64,000 nt of DNA from Bordetella genomosp. 12. Lineage in GTDB: Bacteria; Pseudomonadota; Gammaproteobacteria; Burkholderiales; Burkholderiaceae_B. Where the stretch lies: the NCBI RefSeq assembly GCF_002261355.1, contig NZ_NEVU01000003.1, positions 930,001-994,000 of the forward strand, written 5' to 3'. Below the pieces are notes generated by a model, which saw nothing but the letters and a program-made list of their open reading frames with translations, searched no databases and was not told the origin of the DNA. Positions within the stretch are counted from its first letter, which is position 1; each line of letters begins with the position of its first letter. Both the position numbers and the translations under genes were made by a program. Positions 49,544 through 58,233 of the stretch are shown one piece after another.

Positions 49544-50590
49544 ATGCCAGCGACTTATCGCGCCATGCAGATCACCCGGCCTGGCATTCTGGAGATGGTG
49601 CAGCGCCCCGTTCCCGAACCTGGCGCGGCGGAGGTGTTGATCGCCGTAGAAGCCTGCGGCATTTGCGGCGCGGATGCATCCGACATCGAAGGCGCGGACC
49701 CGGCACGGCAACCCGCTCGCGTACCGGGCCATGAAGTGGTGGGCTGCCTCGTCAAGCTGGGCGACAAAGTGCCGACGCGCTGGACGCTGGGCCAGCGTGT
49801 GGGCATCGGCCGGCTCGGCGGACATTGCAACGAGTGCGACCCGTGCCGCCAGGGGCGCTTCGCGCTGTGCCTTAATCAGCACTTTGTCGGCGCGACCTGC
49901 GATGGCGGCTATGCCGAGATGATGATTGCCCGGCACACGGGTTTGGTGTCCATCCCCGACGCGTTGCAGGCGGAGGATGCGGCGCCCATTCTGTGCGCCG
50001 GGCTGGCAACCTTCAATGCCCTCAAGCGAAGCGGCGCGCAGGCGGGTGATCTGGTTGCCGTTCTCGGCATCGGCGGCCTGGGCCATATGGCGTTGCAATA
50101 CGCCCGCGCGATGGGCTTTAAGGTTGTCGCGCTCGGCCGGGGGCAGGATATCGCCCAAGATGCGCTGACCCTGGGCGCGCACGTCTATATCGACACGCAC
50201 CAGGAAGATGCCGCCGCCGCGCTGCTCCGTCTGGGCGGCGCGGCGGCCCTCATCACCACGGTCGCCGACATGGCGGCCATCTCGGCCGCCCTGCCCGGCC
50301 TGGCGGCAGGCGGCCGCCTGGTGCTGCTGGGAGCGGGCAAGGACCCGCTACCGGTATCCCCCGGATTTCTGGTCTGCGGCGAACGTAGCCTCATGGGTTC
50401 GCTCACAGGCTCGCCCTACGACAATGAGCGAGCCCTGGATTTCAGCGTGCTCACGGGCACAAGACCGTTGATCGACACCTTGCCGCTGGAGGCGGCCAAC
50501 GAAGCCTACCAGCGCATGCGCTCAGGCAAGGTGACCTTCCGCATGGTGCTGACGATGGGAGCAAACCGCGAGGCATCCTCCTCCCAATGA
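49544..50590 (+). CDS. Zinc-binding medium-chain alcohol dehydrogenase
   Basis: MDR-family NAD(P)+ alcohol dehydrogenase, 348 residues. Catalytic zinc ligands Cys38 (EACGICGAD) and the GHEVVG His; the structural zinc lobe has four Cys (CNECDPCRQGRFALC). Rossmann motif VLGIGGLGHMALQYARAMG. The final segment AYQRMRSGKVTFRMVLTM is typical. Looks like the branch acting on primary alcohols, but the substrate is unknown. ATG at 49544 with AGGAG 12 bases before; the MFS gene overlaps its stop by four bases. Confidence 0.93.
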   Translation: MPATYRAMQITRPGILEMVQRPVPEPGAAEVLIAVEACGICGADASDIEGADPARQPARVPGHEVVGCLVKLGDKVPTRWTLGQRVGIGRLGGHCNECDPCRQGRFALCLNQHFVGATCDGGYAEMMIARHTGLVSIPDALQAEDAAPILCAGLATFNALKRSGAQAGDLVAVLGIGGLGHMALQYARAMGFKVVALGRGQDIAQDALTLGAHVYIDTHQEDAAAALLRLGGAAALITTVADMAAISAALPGLAAGGRLVLLGAGKDPLPVSPGFLVCGERSLMGSLTGSPYDNERALDFSVLTGTRPLIDTLPLEAANEAYQRMRSGKVTFRMVLTMGANREASSSQ

Positions 50591-51801
50591 GCCATCCCGT
50601 GTCCCTCAATACAACGCAACCCGCTTCGCCTGGCTCGCTGTCGGAGCGCGCTCAGCGCGGCAACATCATTCGCCTCACATTGGCGCAAGCCCTGGCAGGC
50701 GCAAACTCTGTCGTGGTGTATGCCACGGGTGCGGTCATCGGCCACATGCTGGCCCCGGACAAAGCGCTGGCCACACTGCCGGTTTCTCTGTTTGTGGTTG
50801 GCATGGCGGCCTGCATCCTGCCCGTGGGCGCCATCGCGCGGCGGCACGGTCGGCGCGCAGCATTCTTGTCGGGTACGGCAAGCGGCACCTTGAGCGGCAT
50901 CCTCGCCGCCATCGCCATGGGGCTGGGCGCCTTCTGGCTATTCTGTCTGGCGACGTTTTTTGGCGGCGCCTACGCGGCCGTTGTTCTGTCGTTCCGCTTC
51001 GCGGCAGCCGACGGTGTCAGCCCGGCCAAGCGTGCCCGCGCCTTGTCCTTCGTGATGGGCGGCGGCGTGCTGGCCGGTGTCGTCGGACCTCAACTTGTCA
51101 CGCACACCATGTGGCTGTGGCCTGCGCATCTGTTCGCCGCCACATTCGTGGCGCAGGCCCTCGTCGCAATGTTATCGGCGTTGGTGCTCATCGGGGTCCG
51201 CCTGCCCATGCCCGGCTCGGCGCAGATCGAAGGCGGGCGGCCGCTGCGCGTGATCGCACGCCAGCCCCGGTTCATCACCGCCGTCATCTGCGGTGCGGTG
51301 TCCTACATGCTGATGAACTTTCTGATGACTGCCGCGCCGCTGGCAATGCAGTTGTGCGGCCACTCGCAGCAGAGTTCCAACCTGGGGCTGCAGTGGCATG
51401 TGATCGCCATGTATGCACCGAGCTTCTTCACTGGCCACCTCATCACGCGTTTTGGGGCTGGGCGCATCGTGACCGCCGGCCTGCTGCTGACGGGGCTGTC
51501 GGCAGCAGTGGGTTTGATGGGCACGGATGTCGCGCATTTCGTGCTGACCCTGATCCTGCTTGGCGTGGGTTGGAATTTCGCCTTCATCGGGGCTTCCGCC
51601 CTGGTGCTCCAATGCCACCGCCCGGAAGAAAAGACCGCCGTACAGTCGCTCAACGACTTCATTATCTTCGGCACGATGGCCGTCGGCTCGTTCGCTTCCG
51701 GCGGACTCCTTGCCGCCTATGATTGGCGCACGGTGCTAGGGGTGTCCTTCATCCCGCTGGGGCTCGCCGTGGCGGCATTGGCGCTTTCCCGTTCGCGCTA
51801 G
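50587..51801 (+). CDS. MFS transporter
   Basis: Inner-membrane major facilitator with twelve predicted helices, 404 residues. The loop 2-3 signature region reads GAIARRHGRRAAFLSG. Its ATG overlaps the alcohol dehydrogenase stop (ATGA), so the two are translated together and the transporter probably moves the dehydrogenase's substrate or product (inference). Direction (import or export) cannot be told. A 307-base gap follows, without a clear terminator. Confidence 0.9.
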   Translation: MSHPVSLNTTQPASPGSLSERAQRGNIIRLTLAQALAGANSVVVYATGAVIGHMLAPDKALATLPVSLFVVGMAACILPVGAIARRHGRRAAFLSGTASGTLSGILAAIAMGLGAFWLFCLATFFGGAYAAVVLSFRFAAADGVSPAKRARALSFVMGGGVLAGVVGPQLVTHTMWLWPAHLFAATFVAQALVAMLSALVLIGVRLPMPGSAQIEGGRPLRVIARQPRFITAVICGAVSYMLMNFLMTAAPLAMQLCGHSQQSSNLGLQWHVIAMYAPSFFTGHLITRFGAGRIVTAGLLLTGLSAAVGLMGTDVAHFVLTLILLGVGWNFAFIGASALVLQCHRPEEKTAVQSLNDFIIFGTMAVGSFASGGLLAAYDWRTVLGVSFIPLGLAVAALALSRSR

Positions 51802-52108
51802 CGGCCCTGGGCCATCTGCACGCTCACTGGTCAGCATGACAGCGGCGGCTCTTACTCATCGCGGCGGCGGGCCCAGCGTCGATCACGCACCGGAAGCAGA
51901 CGCCCTCACCCGCGCGGCACCGAACACCGCCGCGCTCGCCGCGTCCAAGCCGGGTGTGTCTTTGCCTCATTGACGGGTCTCCATCGCGAGACAGCGCCTT
52001 GTACACCGCGAATCGTCGTCCTGCCGCTCAGGGCGGCGCACCGCCGCGAGCGCGAAGCACCTCTCAGCCGTTGATCCCCCCGTCTCCCCTGGATACAGGA
52101 GTGTTGCC
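51802..52108. other. Intergenic region, no gene seen
   Basis: 307 bases between the MFS gene and the DsbG-like gene. Frames on both strands are Arg/Pro-rich and lack start signals. No terminator or repeat recognised; the promoter of the DsbG-like gene should lie at the right end. Confidence 0.45.
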
Positions 52109-52735
52109 ATGCCCTCGACAAAAATCTTTGCCCAACTGCTGCTCGGTCTGGCGGCCTGCATGATGGCCCCCTACACCGCGGCAGAAGACGCCCCCGCGAT
52201 CCCGCGCGCCGCCGAGCTGGCGCCAGGGCAGGATCCTGCCTCACGCCAACGCCAGCCGAATACCAAGAGCGAACCCATCTGGAAGCAACTGGCCGCGGCG
52301 ACTTGGGTCGCTGACGGCAAGGCCGACGCCCCGCGCGTGGTCTACACCTTCAGCGATCCCAATTGCCCCTATTGCCAGCGCTTCTCGGAAGCCGCCCGGC
52401 CCTGGGTGGATGCCGGCAAGGTGCAATTGCGCCATCTTCTGATCGGCCTCATCAGCCCCTCCAGCAGTACCAAAGCCGCGGCCATCCTGACCGCTCCCGA
52501 TTCGACTGCCGCCTTGCGCGAGAATGAACGCCATTTCCGGCGCGGGGGCATCCTTGCGGCGGCGGATGTGCCGCAAGCCATACGCTCCCGCCTGGACCAG
52601 AACCGTGACCTCATGGCCTCGCTTGGCTTTCGGGGCACGCCCGGCATCCTCTATCTGGACGACGCGGGGCAGTTGCAGCGCCTCAACGGCCTGCCGCGCG
52701 CCGGCGCCTGGGAGCGCATCCTCGGGCGGAAATGA
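52109..52735 (+). CDS. DsbG/DsbC-like periplasmic thiol oxidoreductase
   Basis: Periplasmic thioredoxin-fold protein of 208 residues, with a signal peptide ending near YTAAEDA. The active site is CPYC, within VYTFSDPNCPYCQRF, as in DsbG. Cis-Pro loop GFRGTPGILYLDD. E. coli DsbG has 248 residues with an N-terminal dimerisation domain; here only ~60 residues precede the thioredoxin part, so that domain is short or absent, and the protein may act as a monomer (inference). Not in an operon; CAGGAG precedes the ATG. Confidence 0.88.
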   Translation: MPSTKIFAQLLLGLAACMMAPYTAAEDAPAIPRAAELAPGQDPASRQRQPNTKSEPIWKQLAAATWVADGKADAPRVVYTFSDPNCPYCQRFSEAARPWVDAGKVQLRHLLIGLISPSSSTKAAAILTAPDSTAALRENERHFRRGGILAAADVPQAIRSRLDQNRDLMASLGFRGTPGILYLDDAGQLQRLNGLPRAGAWERILGRK

Positions 52736-52812
52736 CCCAGCGGCCGATCGGCGGCCCGGCCGACCCTGCTGACGTCGGACACCCGCTTGCGGCCAGCCCG
52801 GTTAAGCACTAC

Positions 52813-52824
52813 ATTGTTGACAAT
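52813..52824. promoter_or_regulatory. Probable GntR operator / -35 region, acnD cluster
   Basis: ATTGTTGACAAT is a palindrome with five-base arms around TG. It contains TTGACA, a perfect -35 box; GATAAA lies 18 bases on. The TGTTGACA core also occurs at the second GntR locus. Confidence 0.5.
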
Positions 52825-52875
52825 ACCCGCACAAGACGCCGATAAACCGCGTCGAATCCGGTCAAAAACCCCAAT

Positions 52876-52887
52876 ATTGTCAACACG
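52876..52887. promoter_or_regulatory. Second GntR operator copy, abutting the start codon
   Basis: ATTGTCAACACG carries the reverse TGTCAACA core immediately before the ATG of the GntR gene, leaving no room for a Shine-Dalgarno sequence. Confidence 0.4.
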
Positions 52888-53595
52888 ATGGACCACCCTA
52901 TCCTGCCGCCAGAGCTGGCGGCAGACACTGAAACGCTCTCCGACCAGCTGTTTCGCAAGCTGCAGTCCGCGATTATCAAAGGCGAGATTGCGCCGGGCAG
53001 CAAGATGTCGGAACCCGAACTGGCGCGCGCCCACGGCGTGAGCCGCGGCCCGTTGCGCGAAGCGCTGCACCGGCTGGAAGGCCAACGCCTGCTGGTGCGG
53101 GTACCGCATGCCGGCGCCCGGGTGGTCTCGCTCAGCCCCAAAGAACTCAGCGAACTCTACGAAATCCGCGAATCGCTCGAAGGCATGGCGTGCCGCCTGG
53201 CAGCCGCGCGCATGCCGGCGCAGGAAGTTCAGCAATTGCGCGATGTGCTGCACGCCCACGAAAAAGATGCTGCCTTTCAGGCCGGCCTGGGCTATTACCA
53301 GCAGGAAGGCGATTACGACTTCCACTATCGCATCGTCAAAGGCAGCGGCAATCAGATGTTGTTTCGCATGCTGTGTGATGAGCTTTATCAGCTTGCCCGC
53401 ATGTACCGCATCCAATATTCGAATACGCCCAACCGGCCCAAGCAGTCTTACGCCGAGCACCACCGCATTCTGGACGCCATCGCGGATCGCGACGGCGAAC
53501 TGGCCGAGATCCTGATGCGGCGGCACATCCGCGCATCCCGCCTCAATATCGAGCAGCAAATCACCCAAGGCAAGCAGACCAAGAGGGAAGCATGA
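52888..53595 (+). CDS. GntR family regulator (FCD domain)
   Basis: GntR/FadR-type regulator of 235 residues. The winged helix has KMSEPELARAHGVSRGPLRE and ALHRLEGQRLLVRVPHAGAR; the C-terminal helical FCD domain binds carboxylate effectors through His residues and a metal, e.g. DYDFHYRIVKGSGN and AEHHRILDAI. In Bordetella relatives such a regulator precedes prp genes. Its stop overlaps the acnD start (ATGA). No Shine-Dalgarno is visible before its ATG, so it may be translated from a leaderless mRNA. Confidence 0.92.
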   Translation: MDHPILPPELAADTETLSDQLFRKLQSAIIKGEIAPGSKMSEPELARAHGVSRGPLREALHRLEGQRLLVRVPHAGARVVSLSPKELSELYEIRESLEGMACRLAAARMPAQEVQQLRDVLHAHEKDAAFQAGLGYYQQEGDYDFHYRIVKGSGNQMLFRMLCDELYQLARMYRIQYSNTPNRPKQSYAEHHRILDAIADRDGELAEILMRRHIRASRLNIEQQITQGKQTKREA

Positions 53596-56207
53596 ACCAC
53601 GCCTATCGCAAGCCCCTGCCAGGCAGCCGCCTGGATTATTTCGACGCCCGCGCCGCCGTGGAGGCCATCGCTCCCGGCGCCTATGACGAGCTGCCCTACA
53701 CCTCGCGCGTACTGGCCGAGAACCTCGTGCGGCGCTGCGACCCGGCATTGCTGACCGATGCGCTCAAACAGCTCATCGAGCGCCGCCGCGATCTGGACTT
53801 CCCCTGGTATCCGGCCCGCGTGGTCTGTCACGACATCCTGGGGCAGACGGCCCTGGTGGACCTGGCCGGCCTGCGCGATGCGATCGCCGACAAGGGCGGC
53901 GATCCGGCCAAGGTCAACCCGGTGGTGCCGGTCCAGCTGATCGTGGACCACTCGCTGGCGGTGGAATATGGCGGTAATGATCCCGACGCCTTTGCCAAGA
54001 ACCGCGCGGTGGAGGACCGCCGCAACGAAGACCGCTTCCACTTCATCGACTGGACGAAACAGGCCTTCCGCAATATCGATATCGTGCCGCCGGGCAATGG
54101 CATCATGCACCAGATCAATCTGGAGCGCATGTCGCCGGTCATTTACACCCAGGATGGCGTCGCCTATCCCGACACCCTGGTGGGAACCGACAGCCATACC
54201 CCGCACGTCGACGCCCTGGGCGTCATCGCCATCGGGGTGGGCGGCCTGGAAGCCGAGAACGTCATGCTTGGCCGCGCATCGTGGATGCGATTGCCCGACA
54301 TCGTCGGCGTGCGCCTGACGGGTCGACCGCAGCCCGGAATTACCGCCACCGACGTGGTGCTGACCCTCACGGAATTCCTGCGCAAGGAAAAGGTGGTCGG
54401 GGCCTATCTGGAGTTCCATGGAGAAGGCGCCGCGGCGCTCACGCTGGGCGACCGCGCGACCATCTCCAACATGGCACCCGAATATGGCGCCACCGCCGCC
54501 ATGTTCGCCATCGATCAGCAGACGATTACCTATTTGCGGCTGACCGGCCGCGAAGAAAGCCAGATCGCGCTGGTGGAAACCTACGCCAAGACGGCTGGTC
54601 TGTGGGCCGACAGCCTGGCCCAGGCCCGCTATGAACGCGAGCTGCAGTTCGACCTGTCCAGCGTGGTGCGCACCCTGGCCGGCCCGTCCAACCCGCATCG
54701 CCGCCTGCCGGTCTCGGCGCTGGCCGAGCGCGGCATCGCCGGCAAGATCGAGCACCTCCCCGGCCAGATGCCGGACGGCGCGGTCATTATTGCCGCCATC
54801 ACCAGTTGCACCAACACGAGCAACCCGCGCAACGTCATTGCCGCCGGGCTGCTGGCGCGCAACGCCAACCGCGCCGGGCTGCAACGGCAGCCCTGGGTCA
54901 AAAGCTCACTGGCCCCAGGCTCCAAGACGGTGGCGCTCTATCTGGAAGAAGCCGGGCTGCTGACCGAACTGGAGCAGCTGGGATTCGGCGTGGTGGCCTT
55001 TGCCTGTACCACTTGCAACGGCATGTCAGGCGCGCTCGACCCCGTCATCCAGCAGGAAATCATCGATCGGGATCTTTATTCGACCGCCGTGCTGTCGGGC
55101 AACCGCAATTTCGACGGGCGCATTCACCCCTATGCCAAGCAGGCGTTTCTGGCGTCGCCGCCCCTGGTCGTGGCCTACGCGATCGCCGGCACGATCCGCT
55201 TCGACATCGAGCGCGACGTCCTGGGAACCGACGCGCAGGGCCGCGAGATCCGCCTGGCCGACATCTGGCCCAGCGACGACGAGATCGACGCCGTGGTCAA
55301 GGCCGCGGTCAAGCCTGAGCAGTTCCGGCAGGTCTACGCGCCCATGTTCGGCATCCAGAACGACCGCAAGGCGGCCGTCGATCCGCTCTACCCCTGGCGC
55401 CCGGCCAGCACCTATATTCGCCGCCCGCCTTACTGGGAGGGCGCACTGGCCGGCGAACGTACGCTGCAGGGCATGCGCGCGCTCGCCGTGCTGGGCGACA
55501 ACATCACCACCGACCACCTTTCTCCGTCCAACGCCATCATGGGCGACAGCGCGGCCGGCGAGTACCTCGCCAAGATGGGCCTGCCCGAGGAAGACTACAA
55601 CTCCTATGCCACGCACCGGGGGGATCACCTCACCGCCCAACGCGCCACTTTCGCCAATCCCAAGCTCTTTAACGAGATGGTGCGCAACGAAGACGGCAGC
55701 GTGTGCCAGGGTTCGCTGGCACGGGTTGAACCCGAAGGCCAGGTCATGCGGATGTGGGAGGCCATCGAAACCTATATGCAACGCAAGCAACCCCTGATCA
55801 TCGTGGCGGGCGCGGACTATGGCCAGGGCTCCTCGCGCGATTGGGCGGCCAAGGGCGTACGCCTGGCGGGCGTCGAGACCATTGTCGCCGAGGGCTTTGA
55901 GCGCATCCACCGCACCAACCTCATCGGCATGGGCGTACTGCCGCTGGAGTTCAAGCCGGGCATCAATCGCAAGACGCTGGAGCTCGACGGCACCGAGACC
56001 TACGACGTTCTGGGCCAGCGCAAACCGCGTGCAGACCTCACCCTCGTCATCCACCGCCGCGACGGCCGCCGGGAAGAGGTCGTCGTGACGTGCCGGCTCG
56101 ATACCGCCGAAGAAGTGTCGATCTACGAGGCCGGCGGCGTCCTGCAACGATTTGCCCAGGATTTCCTGGAGGCTTCCTCGGCGGCCGAGGCGCGCCAGGC
56201 CGGCTGA
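53592..56207 (+). CDS. acnD: Fe/S-dependent 2-methylisocitrate dehydratase AcnD
   Basis: Aconitase-family hydro-lyase, 871 residues, with the features of AcnD, which turns 2-methylcitrate into 2-methylaconitate together with PrpF. Cluster ligands are Cys406 (TSCTNTSNPRN), Cys472 and Cys475 (FACTTCNGMSGALDP, the sequence characteristic of AcnD versus AcnA). Other parts: GTDSHTPHVDALGVIAIGVG, NMAPEYGATAAMF, and the swivel domain GADYGQGSSRDWAAKGVRLAG. It overlaps the GntR gene by four bases, and prpF follows 60 bases later. Neither prpC nor a prpB on this strand is adjacent. Confidence 0.93.
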   Translation: MNHAYRKPLPGSRLDYFDARAAVEAIAPGAYDELPYTSRVLAENLVRRCDPALLTDALKQLIERRRDLDFPWYPARVVCHDILGQTALVDLAGLRDAIADKGGDPAKVNPVVPVQLIVDHSLAVEYGGNDPDAFAKNRAVEDRRNEDRFHFIDWTKQAFRNIDIVPPGNGIMHQINLERMSPVIYTQDGVAYPDTLVGTDSHTPHVDALGVIAIGVGGLEAENVMLGRASWMRLPDIVGVRLTGRPQPGITATDVVLTLTEFLRKEKVVGAYLEFHGEGAAALTLGDRATISNMAPEYGATAAMFAIDQQTITYLRLTGREESQIALVETYAKTAGLWADSLAQARYERELQFDLSSVVRTLAGPSNPHRRLPVSALAERGIAGKIEHLPGQMPDGAVIIAAITSCTNTSNPRNVIAAGLLARNANRAGLQRQPWVKSSLAPGSKTVALYLEEAGLLTELEQLGFGVVAFACTTCNGMSGALDPVIQQEIIDRDLYSTAVLSGNRNFDGRIHPYAKQAFLASPPLVVAYAIAGTIRFDIERDVLGTDAQGREIRLADIWPSDDEIDAVVKAAVKPEQFRQVYAPMFGIQNDRKAAVDPLYPWRPASTYIRRPPYWEGALAGERTLQGMRALAVLGDNITTDHLSPSNAIMGDSAAGEYLAKMGLPEEDYNSYATHRGDHLTAQRATFANPKLFNEMVRNEDGSVCQGSLARVEPEGQVMRMWEAIETYMQRKQPLIIVAGADYGQGSSRDWAAKGVRLAGVETIVAEGFERIHRTNLIGMGVLPLEFKPGINRKTLELDGTETYDVLGQRKPRADLTLVIHRRDGRREEVVVTCRLDTAEEVSIYEAGGVLQRFAQDFLEASSAAEARQAG

Positions 56208-56267
56208 TTTTCGGACGGGCGCATGCCGCGCCCGTTTTCTCTTTCCCTTTTTTACCAGGACTGCGAC

Positions 56268-57452
56268 ATGGCATTTGCCCCCCAGACCCGGATCCGCGCA
56301 ACCTATATGCGCGGCGGCACCAGCAAAGGCGTTTTCTTCAAGCTGGACGATCTGCCCGAATCGGCGCGCGTGCCCGGTGCGGCGCGCGACGCACTGTTGA
56401 TGCGCGTCATCGGCAGCCCGGACCCCTATGGCAAGCAGATCGATGGCATGGGCGCGGCGACCTCCAGCACCAGCAAGACCGTCATCCTGACCAAGAGCAG
56501 CCGGCCAGGACACGACGTGGACTATCTCTTCGGCCAGGTGTCGATCGATCAGGCCTTTGTGGACTGGAGCGGCAACTGCGGAAATCTTTCCGCCGCGGTC
56601 GGGCCTTTTGCCATCAGCAATGGGCTGATCGACGCAGATCGGGTCCCTGCCAACGGGGTTGCCGTGGTGCGCATCTGGCAGGCCAATATCGGCAAGACCA
56701 TCGTGGCGCACGTCCCCATGACCGACGGGGCCGTCCAGGAGACGGGCGATTTCGAACTCGACGGCGTGACCTTCCCGGCCGCCGAGATCCAGCTCGAGTT
56801 CATGAATCCGGCCGAAGAAGGCGATGGCGGCTCGATGTTTCCGACCGGCAACGTGGTCGACGAACTCGACGTGCCAGGTGTTGGCCGCTTGCAGGCCACC
56901 ATGATCAACTCCGGCATCCCGACCATCTTTCTGGACGCGCAAGCGCTGGGCTACCAGGGCACCGAACTGCAGGAAGATATCAATGCCGACCCGGCGGCGC
57001 TGGCCCGTTTCGAGACCATACGCGCCCACGGCGCCCTGCGCATGGGCCTGATCCAGCGGATCGAGGAAGCCGCCACGCGGCAGCATACGCCCAAGGTTGC
57101 CTTTGTCTCGCCGGCCCGCGCTTATGTGGCCTCCAGCGGCAAGCCCATCGCGCAGGACGACGTCGACGTTCTGGTGCGTGCGCTGTCCATGGGTAAGCTG
57201 CACCACGCCATGATGGGAACCGCGTCGGTGGCGATCGCCACCGCCGCCGCGGTGCCGGGCACGCTGGTCAACCTCGCCGCAGGCGGCGGCCAGCGCGACA
57301 CAGTATGTTTCGGCCATCCCTCGGGAACGCTGCGCGTGGGCGCCCAGGCTGAAGCCGTCAACGGCGAGTGGACCGTCACCAAGGCCATCATGAGCCGCAG
57401 TGCGCGTATCCTCATGGATGGCTACGTCCATCTGCCGCGCATCGGCTTCTGA
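56268..57452 (+). CDS. prpF: 2-methylaconitate cis-trans isomerase PrpF
   Basis: Cytoplasmic isomerase of the diaminopimelate-epimerase-like PrpF family, 394 residues from the ATG at 56268 (AGGA before it). The N-terminus RATYMRGGTSKGVFFKLDDL is the PrpF signature. It converts the AcnD product to the cis isomer that an aconitase can hydrate, completing a PrpD-independent methylcitrate route. Further conserved segments: DWSGNCGNLSAAVGPFAI and GIPTIFLDAQALG. Ends 59 bases before the LysE gene. Confidence 0.95.
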   Translation: MAFAPQTRIRATYMRGGTSKGVFFKLDDLPESARVPGAARDALLMRVIGSPDPYGKQIDGMGAATSSTSKTVILTKSSRPGHDVDYLFGQVSIDQAFVDWSGNCGNLSAAVGPFAISNGLIDADRVPANGVAVVRIWQANIGKTIVAHVPMTDGAVQETGDFELDGVTFPAAEIQLEFMNPAEEGDGGSMFPTGNVVDELDVPGVGRLQATMINSGIPTIFLDAQALGYQGTELQEDINADPAALARFETIRAHGALRMGLIQRIEEAATRQHTPKVAFVSPARAYVASSGKPIAQDDVDVLVRALSMGKLHHAMMGTASVAIATAAAVPGTLVNLAAGGGQRDTVCFGHPSGTLRVGAQAEAVNGEWTVTKAIMSRSARILMDGYVHLPRIGF

Positions 57453-57511
57453 ATGCGGGTCGGGGCGCGGCCGCGCGCCCTCCCGCCCATCCTCTTTTTC
57501 CGGTCTCGCCC

Positions 57512-58120
57512 ATGGCTTTGCATAGCTGGCTGATCTATCTGATCGCCGTTACAGGACTGTCTCTCACCCCCGGCCCCAACACGCTGCTGGCCTTGACCCA
57601 CGGCGCCTTGCACGGCCATCGCCGGGCCCTATGCACCATTGCCGGCGGCGCAGTCGGCTTCATTGCCCTCATCGCCTTGTCCATGCTGGGCATCAGCGCG
57701 CTGCTCAACGCCTGGGCGCCGGCGCTGAACGTCCTGAAATGGGCCGGCGGCCTCTACCTGGTATGGCTGGGGATACAGTTGTGGCGCGCGCCTGGCGTGC
57801 GCTTGCGCGCCACGCCAGACATGCCCCGCCTGCGCGGCACACAGATGTTCAGCCAGGGATTCCTGTCGGCCATCGCCAACCCCAAAGCCTTGCTTTTCTA
57901 TGGCGCTTTTTTGCCGCAATTCATTGATCCGGCACGCAGCCTGCTCGTGCAGTTTGCCATCATGGCCGGCACCTTCGCTGTGATCGAGTTCGCGGTGGAG
58001 TATCTGCTGGCCCGGCTTGCTCACCGGGTTCGCCCCTGGCTGGAGCGCAGCGGCCGCCGCTTCAACAAGGTGTGCGGCGGGCTGTTCGCCCTCATGGGCA
58101 TCGCGCTGCCCACAACCTGA
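57512..58120 (+). CDS. LysE/RhtB family exporter
   Basis: Inner-membrane exporter of 202 residues with about six helices. Typical motifs: AVTGLSLTPGPNTLLALTHG near the N-terminus and FLSAIANPKALLFYGAFLPQ in the middle. LysE/RhtB proteins export amino acids or similar small molecules; nothing here sets the substrate. It is 59 bases after prpF, on the same strand and without a terminator between, so it may be part of the same transcript. A strong minus-strand terminator follows. Confidence 0.92.
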   Translation: MALHSWLIYLIAVTGLSLTPGPNTLLALTHGALHGHRRALCTIAGGAVGFIALIALSMLGISALLNAWAPALNVLKWAGGLYLVWLGIQLWRAPGVRLRATPDMPRLRGTQMFSQGFLSAIANPKALLFYGAFLPQFIDPARSLLVQFAIMAGTFAVIEFAVEYLLARLAHRVRPWLERSGRRFNKVCGGLFALMGIALPTT

Positions 58121-58137
58121 GCGGCATGCCAGCCGCG

Positions 58138-58170
58138 AAAAAAAAGAGCCAGGCCTACAGGCCTGGCTTG
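58138..58170 (-). terminator. Intrinsic terminator of the Bug/SDR cluster
   Basis: GCCAGGCCT and AGGCCTGGC form a nine-base stem around AC; on the minus strand it is followed by CTCTTTTTTTT. It ends the leftward cluster and may also stop the LysE gene. Confidence 0.85.
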
Positions 58171-58233
58171 AAAATAGCGCGACATCAGCGGTGACCGGCG
58201 AGACACCGTAATCCCGCACCTTGGTGCAAACAA

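Noticed and set aside
49500-49545. TTGAGTCCCGTGCCA near 49507 as a copy of a tRNA 3' end (right attachment site)
   Set aside because: It does not match the tRNA-Gly end (TTTCCCGCTCCA) and lies beyond the lysR gene, outside the composition shift.
55026-57431. 801-residue minus-strand frame over acnD/prpF
   Set aside because: Crosses two real genes on the other strand; composition is that of a shadow frame.
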